DNA of 64,000 nt, taken from assembly GCA_024345305.1 (NCBI GenBank), contig BRON01000008.1, positions 1,426,001-1,490,000 on the forward strand, written 5' to 3'. The position numbers were made by a program, and so were the translations under genes. Shown piece after piece: positions 1 through 11,002 of this stretch. The first letter of the stretch is position 1; each line of letters opens with the position of its first letter. This DNA is from Mrakia gelida (Eukaryota; Basidiomycota; Tremellomycetes; Cystofilobasidiales; Mrakiaceae). Below the pieces are notes generated by a model, which saw only the letters and a program-made list of their open reading frames with translations, did no database searches and was not told the DNA's origin.

Positions 1-1055
1 TCGAGCCATAACTCTCAGAGGAGTCTTACCAACCGCTCTTATAGCAGATATGCCCGATTTCCCCATCGATTCATGGTTCGTCGACGTCGACCCTCCTTTC
101 TCTCTCACCCCTCTCTTTGCTGACCCTCCCCCCTTCGCTTTTTCTCTTCACCTCGCAGTCACTGGTGGGGACCCGATCGAGCCTTCTTTACTTCGCCACT
201 TGGTAAGCCTCCATCTCGCTGCCTTCCTTCTGTCTCAAACTTGAACTCACTTGATACGCCTTGAACCTCAGCTCGAGGCATCTTCTCCTTCGTCGCTTTC
301 CTCCCCGACGAGGTCCTGCAGTCCGAATCAACCAATAAGACCTACCAGACTGCTTCGTGGGATGATCATGGACCTCTGGAGGACCTCAGGGAGTTTTATA
401 AGGTTCGTCGAGTGCGGTTTCGGGACGAAACGAAGAGCAACTTCGACGCGTCGAGCTGACCTTTTCGTTTCTCGTTCCAGGACTGGCATCCAACGATCCG
501 AACCGTCTGCGCTGCAGCAACGGATGTTCGGATCTATCCAGACTATCATGGACCTCCACTCGAGAGAATGGACCTCCCTGGTGGTCGAGCAGTCTTGTTA
601 GGAGACGCCGGTCATCCTCATGGTTCGTCGTCATTCATCCCGTCTCTCTCTCCCTTCATCCTTCACTGACCTCTCTCGTTGGATCCTCAGGCGGCGCCTT
701 CGCCGTAGGAGGTTCTCTAGCCATCGAAGACGCCTACGCTCTCTCCCTCACCCTCTCCCACGCCCTCTCTTCCCCCCCCTCCTCCTCCTCGCTTCCCGCT
801 CGTCAACTCCTCTCCCTCGCCCTCTCCCGATACTCCACCCTCCGCTCCTCCCACGTCCAGAGCGTCGTCCACGCAGCCAACTCCGTTCGAGCCGCTAAGG
901 ATCGGAGGAACGACTTGGGACTCAAGATGACTGAGGAAGAAATTCGGAAGGCCGTGAGGGAAAGGACGGAGACGGAGTGGATTGCTGAGAACGATGTGGA
1001 GGTGCTGTTTCGTGAGCTGGTAGAGAGGGAAGGGGAGGAGGGTCTGCGATTATAG
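1..1055 (+). CDS. FAD-dependent monooxygenase, 3' part (5' end outside the window)
   Basis: C-terminal part of a flavin monooxygenase of the salicylate-hydroxylase-like (FAD_binding_3) type; the start lies left of the window. Supported exons are about 159-202, 403-flanked exon ending 402, 481-622 and 691-1055, joined by introns with GTTCGT-type donors and CTGAC branch sites. The spliced frame reads SWDDHGPLEDLREFYK, then DWHPTIRTV, then the diagnostic VLLGDAGHPH motif that contacts the FAD pyrophosphate/ribityl part, followed by GGAFAVGGSLAIEDAYAL, also typical of the family. The 622/690 splice falls inside this motif and keeps phase. The protein ends EGLRL before TAG. Known for the family: NAD(P)H-dependent hydroxylation of aromatic or related small substrates. 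The substrate here cannot be told. The N-terminal Rossmann GxGxxG motif should lie off the left edge. Confidence 0.8.
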
Positions 1056-1381
1056 ATGCTGTGTGAAATGTGCTTGGATCGAAATCGTTCGTGAAAAGGG
1101 TGAGGTGTGAGAGAGAAGAAAAAAGCTAGGTAGCTGGACTGAGACAAGGGGAAACGCGAAACGTAACGAAGCGAAACAGAGAGAGGGAGAGGAAGAGTAA
1201 GAGAAAGCTATACGAAAACACAAGAAAAGCGAGGAAAAGGAGAACGTAGGGTTGCTAAGCAAGGAAGTCGAGAGTACACGAGAGAGAGGGAGAGTGAAGG
1301 GGATACACAGAAGAAGGGAGTTGGTCGAGGTGTAGGGAAGAGCGGTGGGTCCGAGGGACGACGAGTGAAGCAACGGGTCGT
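1056..1381. other. Intergenic, convergent 3' ends
   Basis: Purine-rich spacer between the stop of the monooxygenase (plus strand) and the stop of the RBR ligase (minus strand). No open frame with coding character and no RNA gene seen; presumably both 3' UTRs and terminators. Confidence 0.5.
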
Positions 1382-4300
1382 TTAGATGAGGTCGACGGTG
1401 AAGGACCATCTGCAAAAGGAAAGAGATAAAGCGAGATCGAGAAGCAGGTCAGCGACAGATGAGACGAGACGAGACGGGTCGGAAGTGGCGAAGAGAGAAG
1501 ACTAACCGGCTCTCGAGATATCCTTGAAGCGTATCGTCGAGAAGAATATCCTGCCTCTTCTGAACGTAGACCTAATGACGAGGAGGAAACGAAGAAAATC
1601 GTTCGTCAGTCGAGGTCCTTCGAAGAAGGAGCCGAACACAAACGAGGTCGAGCAACTCACCGTCTTGTCCGTCACAGCTTGCCTCAACGCCGGGATCCCT
1701 TCCCTATCAATCGGCTTCTCGAGCATCTCGGAGAGGGACTCGACGGCCTGCTCGAGATCGGCTTGGTTGTCCTCGAACAGAGCGGTTTCGTTGTTCTTGA
1801 CGAGGCTGGAGGGCAGGAAGGTAAAGCGAGACGCGACGAGGTCAGTTTCGTCTTCGTTCCTTCGTTCACTTGCAAGACGCGACGAAGAGGGATTCGAACT
1901 CCCTAGAAAGCCATAGCGTAAGTCCACTTGAGCGTCATCCTCGCAATCACCAACGTATCGACGGCCTTCTTGGCGAACTGAACTTCGATCCAGGTGAGGT
2001 CCGACGAGATCTGCATCTCCTCCATCTTCTTCTCGGTCTTCGCGTAGAGATCTCGATCGAGTTTGGCGGAAAGCTCGTGGTTGGCCCATCGGTTGTAGTA
2101 CTGCAAGACAGATGGTCGACGAGGGGGCGATTGTCAGCGGCGAGTCGAGTCGAGGATGAAGGAGGGAGGAGGGAGAAAAGGAACTGACGTGAAGGTATCG
2201 TTCGAGACTAGCCCTGCTCTTCGACTGTCCATCCCTAGCCTCAGCTCCAGACTTCTCCTCGTATCGGTTGCAGTTGTACCATGCCGTCCCGTGTTCGGAC
2301 CAGGGTCCCATGCAGATCCAGCAGAACTCGTCTGAAGAAGGAGAAAAATGACGAGGCGGGAGGTCAGCGACGACGAGGACGAGGACAAACCCTTGAAGGG
2401 ATAGGAACGACGAGAGAAAATCGCGACTCACGCTTGCACTTCTTGCAGGTCATGTGGCTGGAAGAAAAGGAGAGTGAAAGGAGAGATGGTCAGCTCGGGA
2501 GGAACGAGAGAGAGCTCGACGCGTCAAACGAAGACGAAACTCACTTGCAGCCTCCGTTCTTCTCGATCGTCGAATGGCACTTGTCGCACTCCTTGGTGTT
2601 GGCGCTGATCCAGTTCGAGGTCTCGCTGTCGTCGGCGCACTTCTTCCTCCAGAACTTGGCAACCTTGCAGACGACGGGTCGATGATCTCCAGACTCTCCG
2701 CATCTGAACGAACGGACGGAGAATGACGAGAACGGTGAGCTTGATCCTCGCGAGACAACGAATGAAAATAAGAGAGACGAACCCGAAGCAGAAGACTTGA
2801 TCGCAGTGGCAGGTAACGATGGGGATGATGGAGTTGAGGACTCGAGGAGGAGCCTGTTTGCATTCGATCGCGTACTCGCCTGAAAGTCGAGGGAAGAGAC
2901 CGAGGTCAGCATCGTCTCGTCGAACAGAGAGAGTTCTAGAGACGTAACTCACACTCGGGAGCAGGGCAGTATCGAAGAGTAGGGTTATCCTCGACGTAGG
3001 TTCGACTCAGAAGCTCGTGGTATCTGTGAGGGAAACGAGGAGGGACGTGCTCGTTAGCTCGGTGCTCGCTTCGAAGAACCATCTACCAGCGCGTATCTTG
3101 AGGGAAATTCGAAAGGAGACTCACCTGTCCTTCGCCTCCTCAGGCATCAACCCATCGACGACCTTCTCGCTGACTATCCGATCGCAACCACTCTCCAGGC
3201 ACTGGATCCTGACGCTCTCTCCGTCTCCCTTAATCTTTCCCTCCAGGTACATTCCCCAGCACTCCTTGCACGCTCGGTGTCCACATCCCAACGCAAGCGT
3301 CTCCTCATCAACGACGTCCGCTGCGAAGTCGAGGCAGCAGATGGGGCAGGAGAACTCCTCTTCGGCGACGTAGGAAGGGTTCGATTTGAGAGTGGTGGGT
3401 CGACGAGCGCCGGACGAGGAGGAAGCTGAAGCGATGGAGGAGGTGGTGGAGAGAGAGGCTCGAGGGTTGATGCGACGCGACTTGCGAACGGGAGAGGCGG
3501 CAGCGGCTGCAAGGCCTGGGTTGGGAAGGGAGGAGGTGGTGATGACTGGGGATGGAGGGTTGGCGTCGAGACCAGCGGCGGCGAGGCACTCCTCCGGAGC
3601 GTCCATGTACTTTTCGACGAGCTGATAAGGCAGACAGAAGAAAAAAATGTCAGCTACACGATGTGAGAGGAAGACGAGTGCGAGAGAGAGGGAAGACTCA
3701 CCTTCTCACGGTTCCAGTGGAAGGATCGAAGGAGGAGAGTTGCCGTTTGGATCTGAGGAGGCGAAGGATCGCAAGAGGTCAGCTTCGCTTCGAGAAAACT
3801 TCTCCCAGAGTCTCGAGCTCCTCCTAGACAGTCCTAGATAAGCAAAATCGTGACTCACGTCCATGTCGAAGAGGCCTCGAACCTTCTCGACCTCTGAATC
3901 CATAGCTGAACGAAGGTCATTCGGGTCCTTGGCCCTGTAGTCGACGAGGTAGGGCTGACGGCAGAAAAGAGGTCAGATTTCGAGCTTCTTCCCACTCCAT
4001 CGGACTCGAGACTGACTGGAGAGAGAGACGGGAGTAGATACGTACCTTCTTCTCGAGAGTCTTCGAGGCGCCCATGTCTTCGTCGAAGCCGAAGTCTGCT
4101 CCGTCATCTGAGAGAGCCAGGTCCGAAGCAGAATCTGACCAGTCAACGAGAGGGAGGGAAAGGGGGTTAGTATGGGAAGAAGCGCATACGTCTGAACTAC
4201 CTTGCGAGATGATGTAGGAGTCTCGGGGATGTGTATAGATGGGCAAAGAAGGGATCGAGAGACGATGGAGGTCGACTCCTTCCCTTCCTCCCTTCGCCAC

Positions 4301-4628
4301 CCCCTCGAACCCCTTTCTCTCGCCACCCAACCTTCAAACATCGAACCTTCGCACCAAAAAAGTGCACGACGACGCTCGTCTATACGAGCGCCTCTGGATG
4401 CAGGTTTCCTCTCCTCGAAGGGTGTTCAAGGGAGATGGGGAAGGTGGTCGAAGGGGAAGGAGGGGAGGAAGGAGTGTGAGCTCACCATCGTCGTCTGCCA
4501 TCATATCCTCGTCGTCCTCGTCTCCCATAGAGAAATCTTCAAGTTCAGAACTGGAGGAAGAGGAAGACGAAGGTTAGCTCTATCTTCCTATACTAGTTGT
4601 GAAGGAACGGGCCTTACTCGTCGGACAT
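1382..4628 (-). CDS. Ariadne-type RBR E3 ubiquitin ligase
   Basis: RING-between-RING E3 of the Ariadne family, which moves ubiquitin from an E2 to a RING2 cysteine and then to substrate. The start is ATG at 4626-4628, an 11-nt first exon (MSD) spliced to an acidic stretch. Next come a UBA-like helical segment ([19 protein letters not shown]), a Ser/Ala-rich linker, RING1 ([19 protein letters not shown]-terminal IQCLESGC), an IBR ([31 protein letters not shown]) and RING2 ([29 protein letters not shown]). The GGCNHM cysteine fits the catalytic position. The C-terminal Ariadne domain follows ([32 protein letters not shown]). The last exon follows an intron with donor GTTAGT and gives [11 protein letters not shown] before TAA at 1382-1384, matching the usual tryptophan near Ariadne C-termini. 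About ten introns. Family assignment is firm; the extreme 5' exon is less sure. Confidence 0.93.
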
Positions 4629-5197
4629 GGGTTTGGCTCGGTTGCTTGAGGTGGGAGGAGGGGAAGGGAGGGATCGTTTGTGGGAAGAAGTAGGAGCGGT
4701 CGTAGGCGAGGGAGGGGGAGGAGGAGATTTGGCAGCTGCCTTGGATCTAGTAGCCGACGGCAGGATGGAAGAACAGGAGACCGGATTGAAGGGATCCGAA
4801 CGAGAGAAGAGGGAGAAGGAGACGAGGGGAAGGGGGAGCGGAGGAGTAAAGAGACTGTGGAGGTTCAAGAGGATCGAAGGAGGCGAGCTCGCTCTCGCCT
4901 TTCGACGGCCATCACTCAAACTTTTTTGACTTCGGAAATCTTATCAACGACATCAGGAGCCCGCCTACGGTGTCTAGGACTCGTCTCGACTTCAAAAATC
5001 TCGAGGGCGGCACGCTTCGAGCTCTCTCCGGGGCCTGCTCTGCTTCTCCTTCTTCTTCCCTCCCTCCCTCTCTCCCCTCTCGCATTCGCCCAAACCCAAC
5101 CCATCTTAGGTCGAAGCCAGACATATATTCAAGATTCAAAAGTCAAACATAACAAGTAGATCGTCCCTCCCTCCCTTCACCTCCTCCCTCGACTCGA
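4629..5197. other. Intergenic: RBR ligase promoter side and CCCH gene 3' end
   Basis: Lies upstream of the RBR ligase and downstream of the CCCH gene stop (both minus strand). Contains CT/GA-rich runs (for example near 4690-4730 and 5050-5090) typical of promoters in this window. No coding exon or RNA gene recognised. Confidence 0.4.
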
Positions 5198-7635
5198 TCA
5201 AGCCGACCGAGGAGCGACCGACAGATGCTTGAACGCGAGATGAACATCCTGCACCACCGAACCAACGCGAGCACGAAGGGTCAGCGACTCTTCCTTCCTT
5301 CGTTCGTTCGTCCAGAGACGAAGGAGAAGCTCAGAACAAAAAGAAGCACGGACTCACCCTAGCCAAAACGATCTCCTCCTCCTCCTCCTCCTCCTCTTCC
5401 TCCTGCGCTTCCTCTCCCTGCGCCGGGTTCACCGTCGTTCCAGTCGGCGTAGAAGCAGCCGAAGGCTCTCCTTGATCCAACACGACCTCGAAGTCGTCCT
5501 CGTCTTCGCTGTCTGAGGCTGAGGGGTCTCGATACGACGACGACGACGAGGTTTGAGGTTGGGTTTGATTTCCGGAGGTGTCGAGTCCTACGCCGTTGAT
5601 ATAGGGGAGGGAGGTTTCGGGGATTTGATGGACGTCTGTAAAGATGGAACGAGCGGAGGGGAAAGGAAGGAGAATGAGTTTTGAGAACGAGAAGAGCGAA
5701 GCGAGTCGAGTTTGGGTGAGAGACGAGACGAACATCTGCACTCCGTCCCCCATTTACAGTATCCGTTCTCGGCGTAGATCTTGCAAGGTTTACGACCGAG
5801 AGGGGTTTGGTTTCCGGAAGCAGCGACGTGGAGGTAGTTGCAGCCTGAGGGAAGGGAAGACGCGTCAGTTGGGTGAGCGAGAGAGGAGAGCGCGAGGGAA
5901 TGGGGACGAACTGTCTCCTCGTGAGCATTTCCCTTGTTGGTAGTAGACTTTGAACGGAAGAAGGAGAATGGGGAGAGTGGTCAGTTGTTCGTTAGACGCG
6001 AAGGAAGAAGCAGAGGGTCGAGATTGAAACGCGTCGCTCACCACAAGGCTCAGCTGCAAGCGGAAGAGACGAAGGAGTCAGGTCAGCATCGAGCTCGAGC
6101 ACACGAAAGATCGACGAAGGGAAGACTCACTTCTCCACAATCGATGCTTATCATCCTCTCCACCACCCTCTCCAGCAGCCGACCCAGAGTTCTTCTCCCT
6201 CCTCGCCGCTCGCTCCCTCCAACTCGTCTTCTCCTCGCCGTGAAGGAACGTGCAGTGCTCTCCCTTCGTGCAGGAGGCAGCTCCGGTAGCGGTGGAATAG
6301 AAGCGGCAGGGACTCGCTGTTGAAAAGACGCGTGAGAAAAGAGAGTCAGGTCGAGTTCGAAAGAGCGGGACACGCGAGAGTTCGAACGAGGAGGAGCAGG
6401 GACTCACTCTTGTACAGAAGGCGATTAGGAGACATAGGTTTGGACGATGAGGATCCGCCTCTGGATGCTGAGTTGATGGAAGGGGAAGCGGAGGGTGCTC
6501 GAACGGAGATGGAGGGAGTGTGTTCGTCGGAGTGAAGGCTACGAGGGGAAGAGAGGGAGGGAGGTGAGCTCTTCGTTCGTTCGTTCGTTCCAGAAACCGA
6601 CCAGATCGAGCGACGAAAACTCACAAGGAGCAACTAGATCCATGCACACAGATCCCTTGAGCGTAAAGCTTGCAGGGTTTGGCTGTGAACGAACGAACAC
6701 GAACACGAAACCAAGGGAAAAGATAAAGATGAGCTCCGAGCTCAGTTCGTCGAGCTCAACGAGAGTTGGTTCGATTCGACTTGAACTCACTTCTGTAGTA
6801 CTGATTCTTAGCCCTCTTAGCCTCCTCCTGCTCGAGCCTCTCCTCACCTCTCCTCCAAGCAGCCTCGTCCCCTTGAACGTCCTCCTCCTTTGGAGCAGCT
6901 CCTGTTCCGAGAGCGAACATCCCCTCGAGGGAAGGCTCGAATCCGAGCTGCCTTCCTCTTGTTGGATGGGAAGAACCAGCTTCGAACGAGGGTTTGCGGA
7001 GTTGCTTTCGGATGGGATAGACAGGTGAGACAGGGTCGTCCCATGTTGGGTTGAAAGGGTCTCGTTCGTTTGAGAGGGAGGAGGGAGTCATGGGAGCTGA
7101 GTGGAGGTCAAAGGGAAGGGAAGATGGTGAGCTCGAAGGATTCGTTCGTTCGAGAAGGATGGGACGGAAAGAAGGGAGATCGACATACTGTTGGAGTGAG
7201 CGAACGTGCCTGGATATTGCAAGGTAAGGAAGAGAGTCAGGCTCGAGTTCTAGAGATCCGAGGAGGAACGGCCGAGGCGATGGGGGTGGCGAGAGAAGGG
7301 AAGGGAAGGGAGCGTCGAAGCTCAACTCACACCTGTCTCCGTATCGACAGTACCCGGTCGTAGCCAGGTTCCTGCACGGAACAGCTGAAACAAGGTAGAA
7401 GATAAGGTCCAAGTCAGTCTACTGGAACTCTCAACCCGCCTGGCGGAAGCTATAGAGCAGCCAGGAGGGAAGGTTCGAAGGAGGGAGAAGGGAAGGAGGA
7501 GAACGGAGACAGAGGGAAGCTTTTGAATCTCTAGTACTCACTCCTGAACCCTCCTCGCTGCTGCTTATTCGACGACGAAGAAGAAGGGACGGGAATCTTG
7601 GTGCTGAGCTGGAAGGCAGGCTGCAGGTCGTTCAT
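5198..7635 (-). CDS. Protein with five CCCH zinc fingers
   Basis: Likely RNA-binding protein. Start ATG 7633-7635 (MNDLQPAFQLS), stop TGA 5198-5200. Splicing gives five CCCH fingers in order: PCRNLATTGYCRYGDRC-TFAH (C-x8-C-x5-C-x3-H), PCKLYAQGICVHGSSC-SFLH (x7/x5/x3), PCRFYSTATGAASC..CTFLH (x11/x5/x3), EPCVYYQQGKCSRGDSC-NYLH (x7/x5/x3) and KPCKIYAENGYCKWGTEC-RYVH (x8/x5/x3). Introns interrupt fingers 1, 2, 4 and 5, always restoring the missing ligand in frame, which supports the model. A 12-nt exon at 6042-6053 carries the first Cys of finger 4. A Ser/Asp/Glu-rich tail with a long Glu run (CTC microsatellite at about 5371-5400) follows, then a final exon DVHLAFKHLS. Known CCCH proteins act in mRNA decay, splicing or export; which applies is not visible. 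Confidence 0.85.
6042..6053 (-). other. 12-nt microexon of the CCCH gene
   Basis: The exon is CTGAGCCTTGTG on the minus strand, preceded by ...CTTGCAG and followed by GTGAGC. It joins phase 1 on both sides (AGA A|CT GAG CCT TGT G|TC) and supplies the E-P-C that begins CCCH finger 4. Without it the finger would lack its first cysteine. Confidence 0.7.
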
Positions 7636-7937
7636 CGTCTCGTCAGGGAAGGGGAAGGAGGAGCTGCTTGTCGACGTTTGAGCGAGCTCGAAACAAAGCT
7701 GACCTCTCCCTTCCCCTTCTTGCCCCCTTGCCCTTAGCGACAGATCCCGTTGCTTTGTTTTCCGATCTCGGATCAAGCAGACGGAAATGATATTTATAGC
7801 TTCAAGCAGAGGAAGTAAGATAGCAAGGGGCAGCAAACCGAATAAACTGAGGGAGAGAGGTCCAAAGTCCAAGGGGGAGGAGAAAGAGGGAAATCACGTC
7901 GACGCGTCTGAAGCTCTAAGGGAGGCATAGATCACGC
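7636..7937. other. Intergenic: CCCH gene promoter, fasciclin gene 3' end
   Basis: Short spacer between two minus-strand genes. An upstream in-frame extension of the CCCH frame exists only from a non-ATG position and looks non-coding. No other feature seen. Confidence 0.4.
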
Positions 7938-10289
7938 TTAAGCGAGGATAGCGAGAGCTCCGGCGACGATTCCAGCGGCGAGAAGACCGTGGACGCTCTT
8001 GACCTGAGGGCGATCAATTCGAAGGAGAACAAGAACGAAGGGTCAGGGACGAGAGTGAGCGAGCGACGAGCGAGTGGAAAGAGAGGGACGGCGAACTCAC
8101 GTCGAATCGAAGAGCAGAAGCGGCTCCAGTAGCAGCGGAAGAGCTGGCGGCTCCGGCGCTCTGAGTGGGAGTAGCAGATCCTCCGGCGGGTCCAGGTCCC
8201 TGGGTGGCGGTAGCCTGGGAGTGAGAGCAACCGAGTCGCGAAAGGGTCAGTTCCAGTGTTCTTCTTTTCTTCAGCGAGATCTTCTTAGACTCACGGCGAC
8301 TCCGGCAGCAACGGAAGCGGCGGACTCAGCGGCCTGAGGGTTGGAAGCGGTGTTGAGGAGGACAGAGTCGATGACTGAGAAAAGGAATCGAGACGCGTCG
8401 AGTCAGTTTCGTCATCTCGTTCTCGAGCGAGTCAAGAGGAACTCACTGTGAACGACTCCGTTCTCGATAGGGATATCAGCTCGGAGGACCTGAGCGGTGA
8501 CCTCTCCGGAGACGACGAAGACTCCAGTAGCGTTCTTGACAATCGAGAGAGCCTGTCCGGACGCGGAGATGAGGTCCATTCCGTCGGTGATGACGGTCGA
8601 GTATCCGACGGTTCCGTTGATGACGTGGTTGGCTGAGGAGAAACGATGGAGAGAGGGAGGGGAGGTCAGCGACGAGCGAGTCGAGAAGGGAGGCGTGAGA
8701 GGACGAGAACAAACCAAGCACGGCGGTGGCGGTGGTAGCGTTGAGCTCTCCGAGGGCGGGAAGAGCAGCGGTCAAAGCGGAGTCCTGGGGAGCGAAGCTG
8801 CGAGGCGAGACGAAAAGGAAAACGAGTCAGCGAAGAGGTTTTGCGCGAGCGACGAGACGTTCGACTCACATGGTGATGCCCACGATGTTATCGAGGGTCT
8901 CGACGAGGTCGAAGCTCGACAGGGTCTCAGCGAGGACGGCAATTTCGGAAGCGACCGAGGAGATCTTTCCGGGACTGGATAACGAAACGAATGGGAGACG
9001 AGTCAGTCGAGGTGACTCGGAGGAGGAACACGCGAGAGGGCGGTTTGAGACGAACACAGTCAAGACGGTATCGATGACGTAGAGCTGAATGTTTTCGTAG
9101 GTAGCGTTTCCGACTGAAAACGAGAAGAAGAGGGGGAGGCGAGCGAGGTGGTCAGCGACCGAAAGTTCGAGCGAGGGTTGTGTCCGAGAGGGAGGGAGAG
9201 ATTGGTACTCACCGACCGTGGCGGTGGAGTTGGCCTGGATGACGGAGATGTTTGATCCTCCCATGCCCTCGAGAACAACGACCTGGGTGGAGTTTCCGGG
9301 GAGGTTCACGTAGTCGTCGTCGGAGAGGAGAGTTCGGGCGACTGTCGAGGACGGAAAGAGAGACGAAAGCGAGGTCAGATTGATATCCTGCTTGAAAAAC
9401 CTTTGCTTGAAGAGACAGAGAGAGAGGTCTAGTGAGCTCACCGACGTGAGTTCCGTTTCCGAGGTCGGAGGGAAGGCTGCGAGAGGGGTACGAAGAGATG
9501 TGAGATCAGAATCGAAGTCGTCGTTGAGCAACGAATCTCGAAGCACAGGAACAGAAAACTCACTAGGTTCCCGTGAGAACGTGGTAGGTGATGACGTTGT
9601 AGAGGAGGCCAAGGTCAAGAGCCGAGGTGTTGTCGAGGGTGGTGTCGGTGAAGTTGAGCGCAGAAGCGAAAGCAGCGTTCGAGGGAGCGAGGACTGTCGA
9701 GTTCGCACTCATCAAAAGTTGAGCGATCGCGGTGGCTTCAGGGAGGGCAGCGATGATGCTGTGTTAGGAGGGGCGAAGAATGAAGAGGAAGAGAAGAGAG
9801 TTGAAAACCTGTCAGCAAACACGGCTCGTCGGAGCAAAACCTCTCTCCTCCCGCCCGACGCGTCGTCTCGTCGAGTCATCAGATCGACACCATCTCCAGA
9901 CCACCTTCCGACTTCAGCTAGAAAGGCAACTCACCCTGAGAGGTAGGTCAATCCAACGCTATCGAGAGCCTTGAGAAAAGGCAGAAGGAGAGAAGAGGAG
10001 TAAGCCAAGAGTCCGGCTCGCTCGAGATCGAGGAAATCGAGAGCTCCGTTCGGATCGCGCTCTTCCCATCTCTCTTCGACGCTGCGTTGGAAGAGAGGAC
10101 TCACAGCGAAGAGTCCAGTAGCGTAAGCCATGGTGTCGTTACCCTGTAGCCAAGATAGAACGAAGGTCAGCGAAAAAGATCGCAAGACGGAGGGATGAGA
10201 AGAGCGGGAGGGAAGAAGCGAACCTGAGCTTGGGCGGAAACGACAGACGCGACTCCAACAGCGGCGAGGGCGAAGAATCCAGATCGCAT
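7938..10289 (-). CDS. Secreted fasciclin (FAS1) domain protein, GPI-anchor type
   Basis: Cell-surface adhesion-type protein. Start ATG 10287-10289; the first exon encodes a signal peptide (MRSGFFALAAVGVASVVSAQ). Two FAS1 domains follow. The first carries TVLAPSNAAF, a LYNVITYHVL H-box and NIQLYVIDTVL. The second carries FAPQDSALTAAL, SANHVINGT, VLRADIPIENGVVHVIDSVL. The C-terminus is Ser/Ala/Thr/Gly-rich and ends in a hydrophobic stretch (HGLLAAGIVAGALAILA) before TAA 7938-7940, as expected for a GPI signal. At least ten short introns, nearly all with the CTGAC or ACTGAC branch site. Known for the family: wall or surface adhesion, sometimes in development and host contact. Expression and partner cannot be read from sequence. 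Confidence 0.88.
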
Positions 10290-11002
10290 TTTGAGTGGGA
10301 AGAGGTGAGGAGGAGGTGTGAAAGGGGGAAGGGAGGGGAAGGGAAGGGGAAGTTGAGTCTTGAGGAGAAAGGTGGTGGTTGGAAGAAAGAAACAGGATCG
10401 GCTCGATTCAGACCCAAAGGCTTCGTTTTCGTCGAAGAGACCCAGCGTGACTGCCTGAACCGCGGGAGAGAATAGCTAAGTAAGCTCTACAGGCAGGTTG
10501 GTCTGGGCACAAGGCGGAGAAATTAAGATACGTCAGGGAGGGATCAAATTCGGTCGAAGAAGGAAGAAACAAACAGCGATGGGTGCCCGTCCGACGAGTC
10601 GCTTCGGTTCGTTCCCCTCGGCGAGACTGGAAGGTGGAAAGCAAGACAGAAAGGACGGACATGTTCAGCGTCCTGGCCATGTAGAGGTCCTCGAGGGATG
10701 CTGATAAGCGTCGAGTGCAGAAGGTCCAAGAAGATGCGATGTGCGAGGTCGGCTTCGAAGGGAGGGAAAGAAGGTTAGCCAGCCTCGTCGCGTTCGACGC
10801 GGGAAGTAGTAGAAGGGAAAGGAATAGAGTAAGATGTACGAGCCATGCTGATACGTGTTTGGCATACAAAGATAAAAGTAAGAGAGAGATAGAGATGGCG
10901 GGTAAGCAAAGAGATCTAGGTTCAAAGGAGGGAGAGAAGGGAGGGAAGAGCTCGCGATGGTGAGCGACGAAACGAAGAAGTACAACAAGAGCGAAGAGTC
11001 TT
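10290..11002. other. Intergenic, fasciclin gene promoter and CorA gene 3' end
   Basis: About 0.7 kb between two minus-strand genes, with GA-rich runs near 10300-10350 and 10890-10970. No coding exon, tRNA or repeat recognised. The reading frames across it are antisense or short and lack coding character. Confidence 0.4.

Noticed and set aside
4202..4693. 163-codon plus-strand frame opposite the RBR ligase 5' exons
   Set aside because: Antisense shadow of exons and introns with clear minus-strand splice signals.
5370..5400. CTC repeats (and GTC repeats near 63880) as independent repeat elements
   Set aside because: They code for Glu and Asp runs in exons of the CCCH and Rap1-like genes and are better described there.
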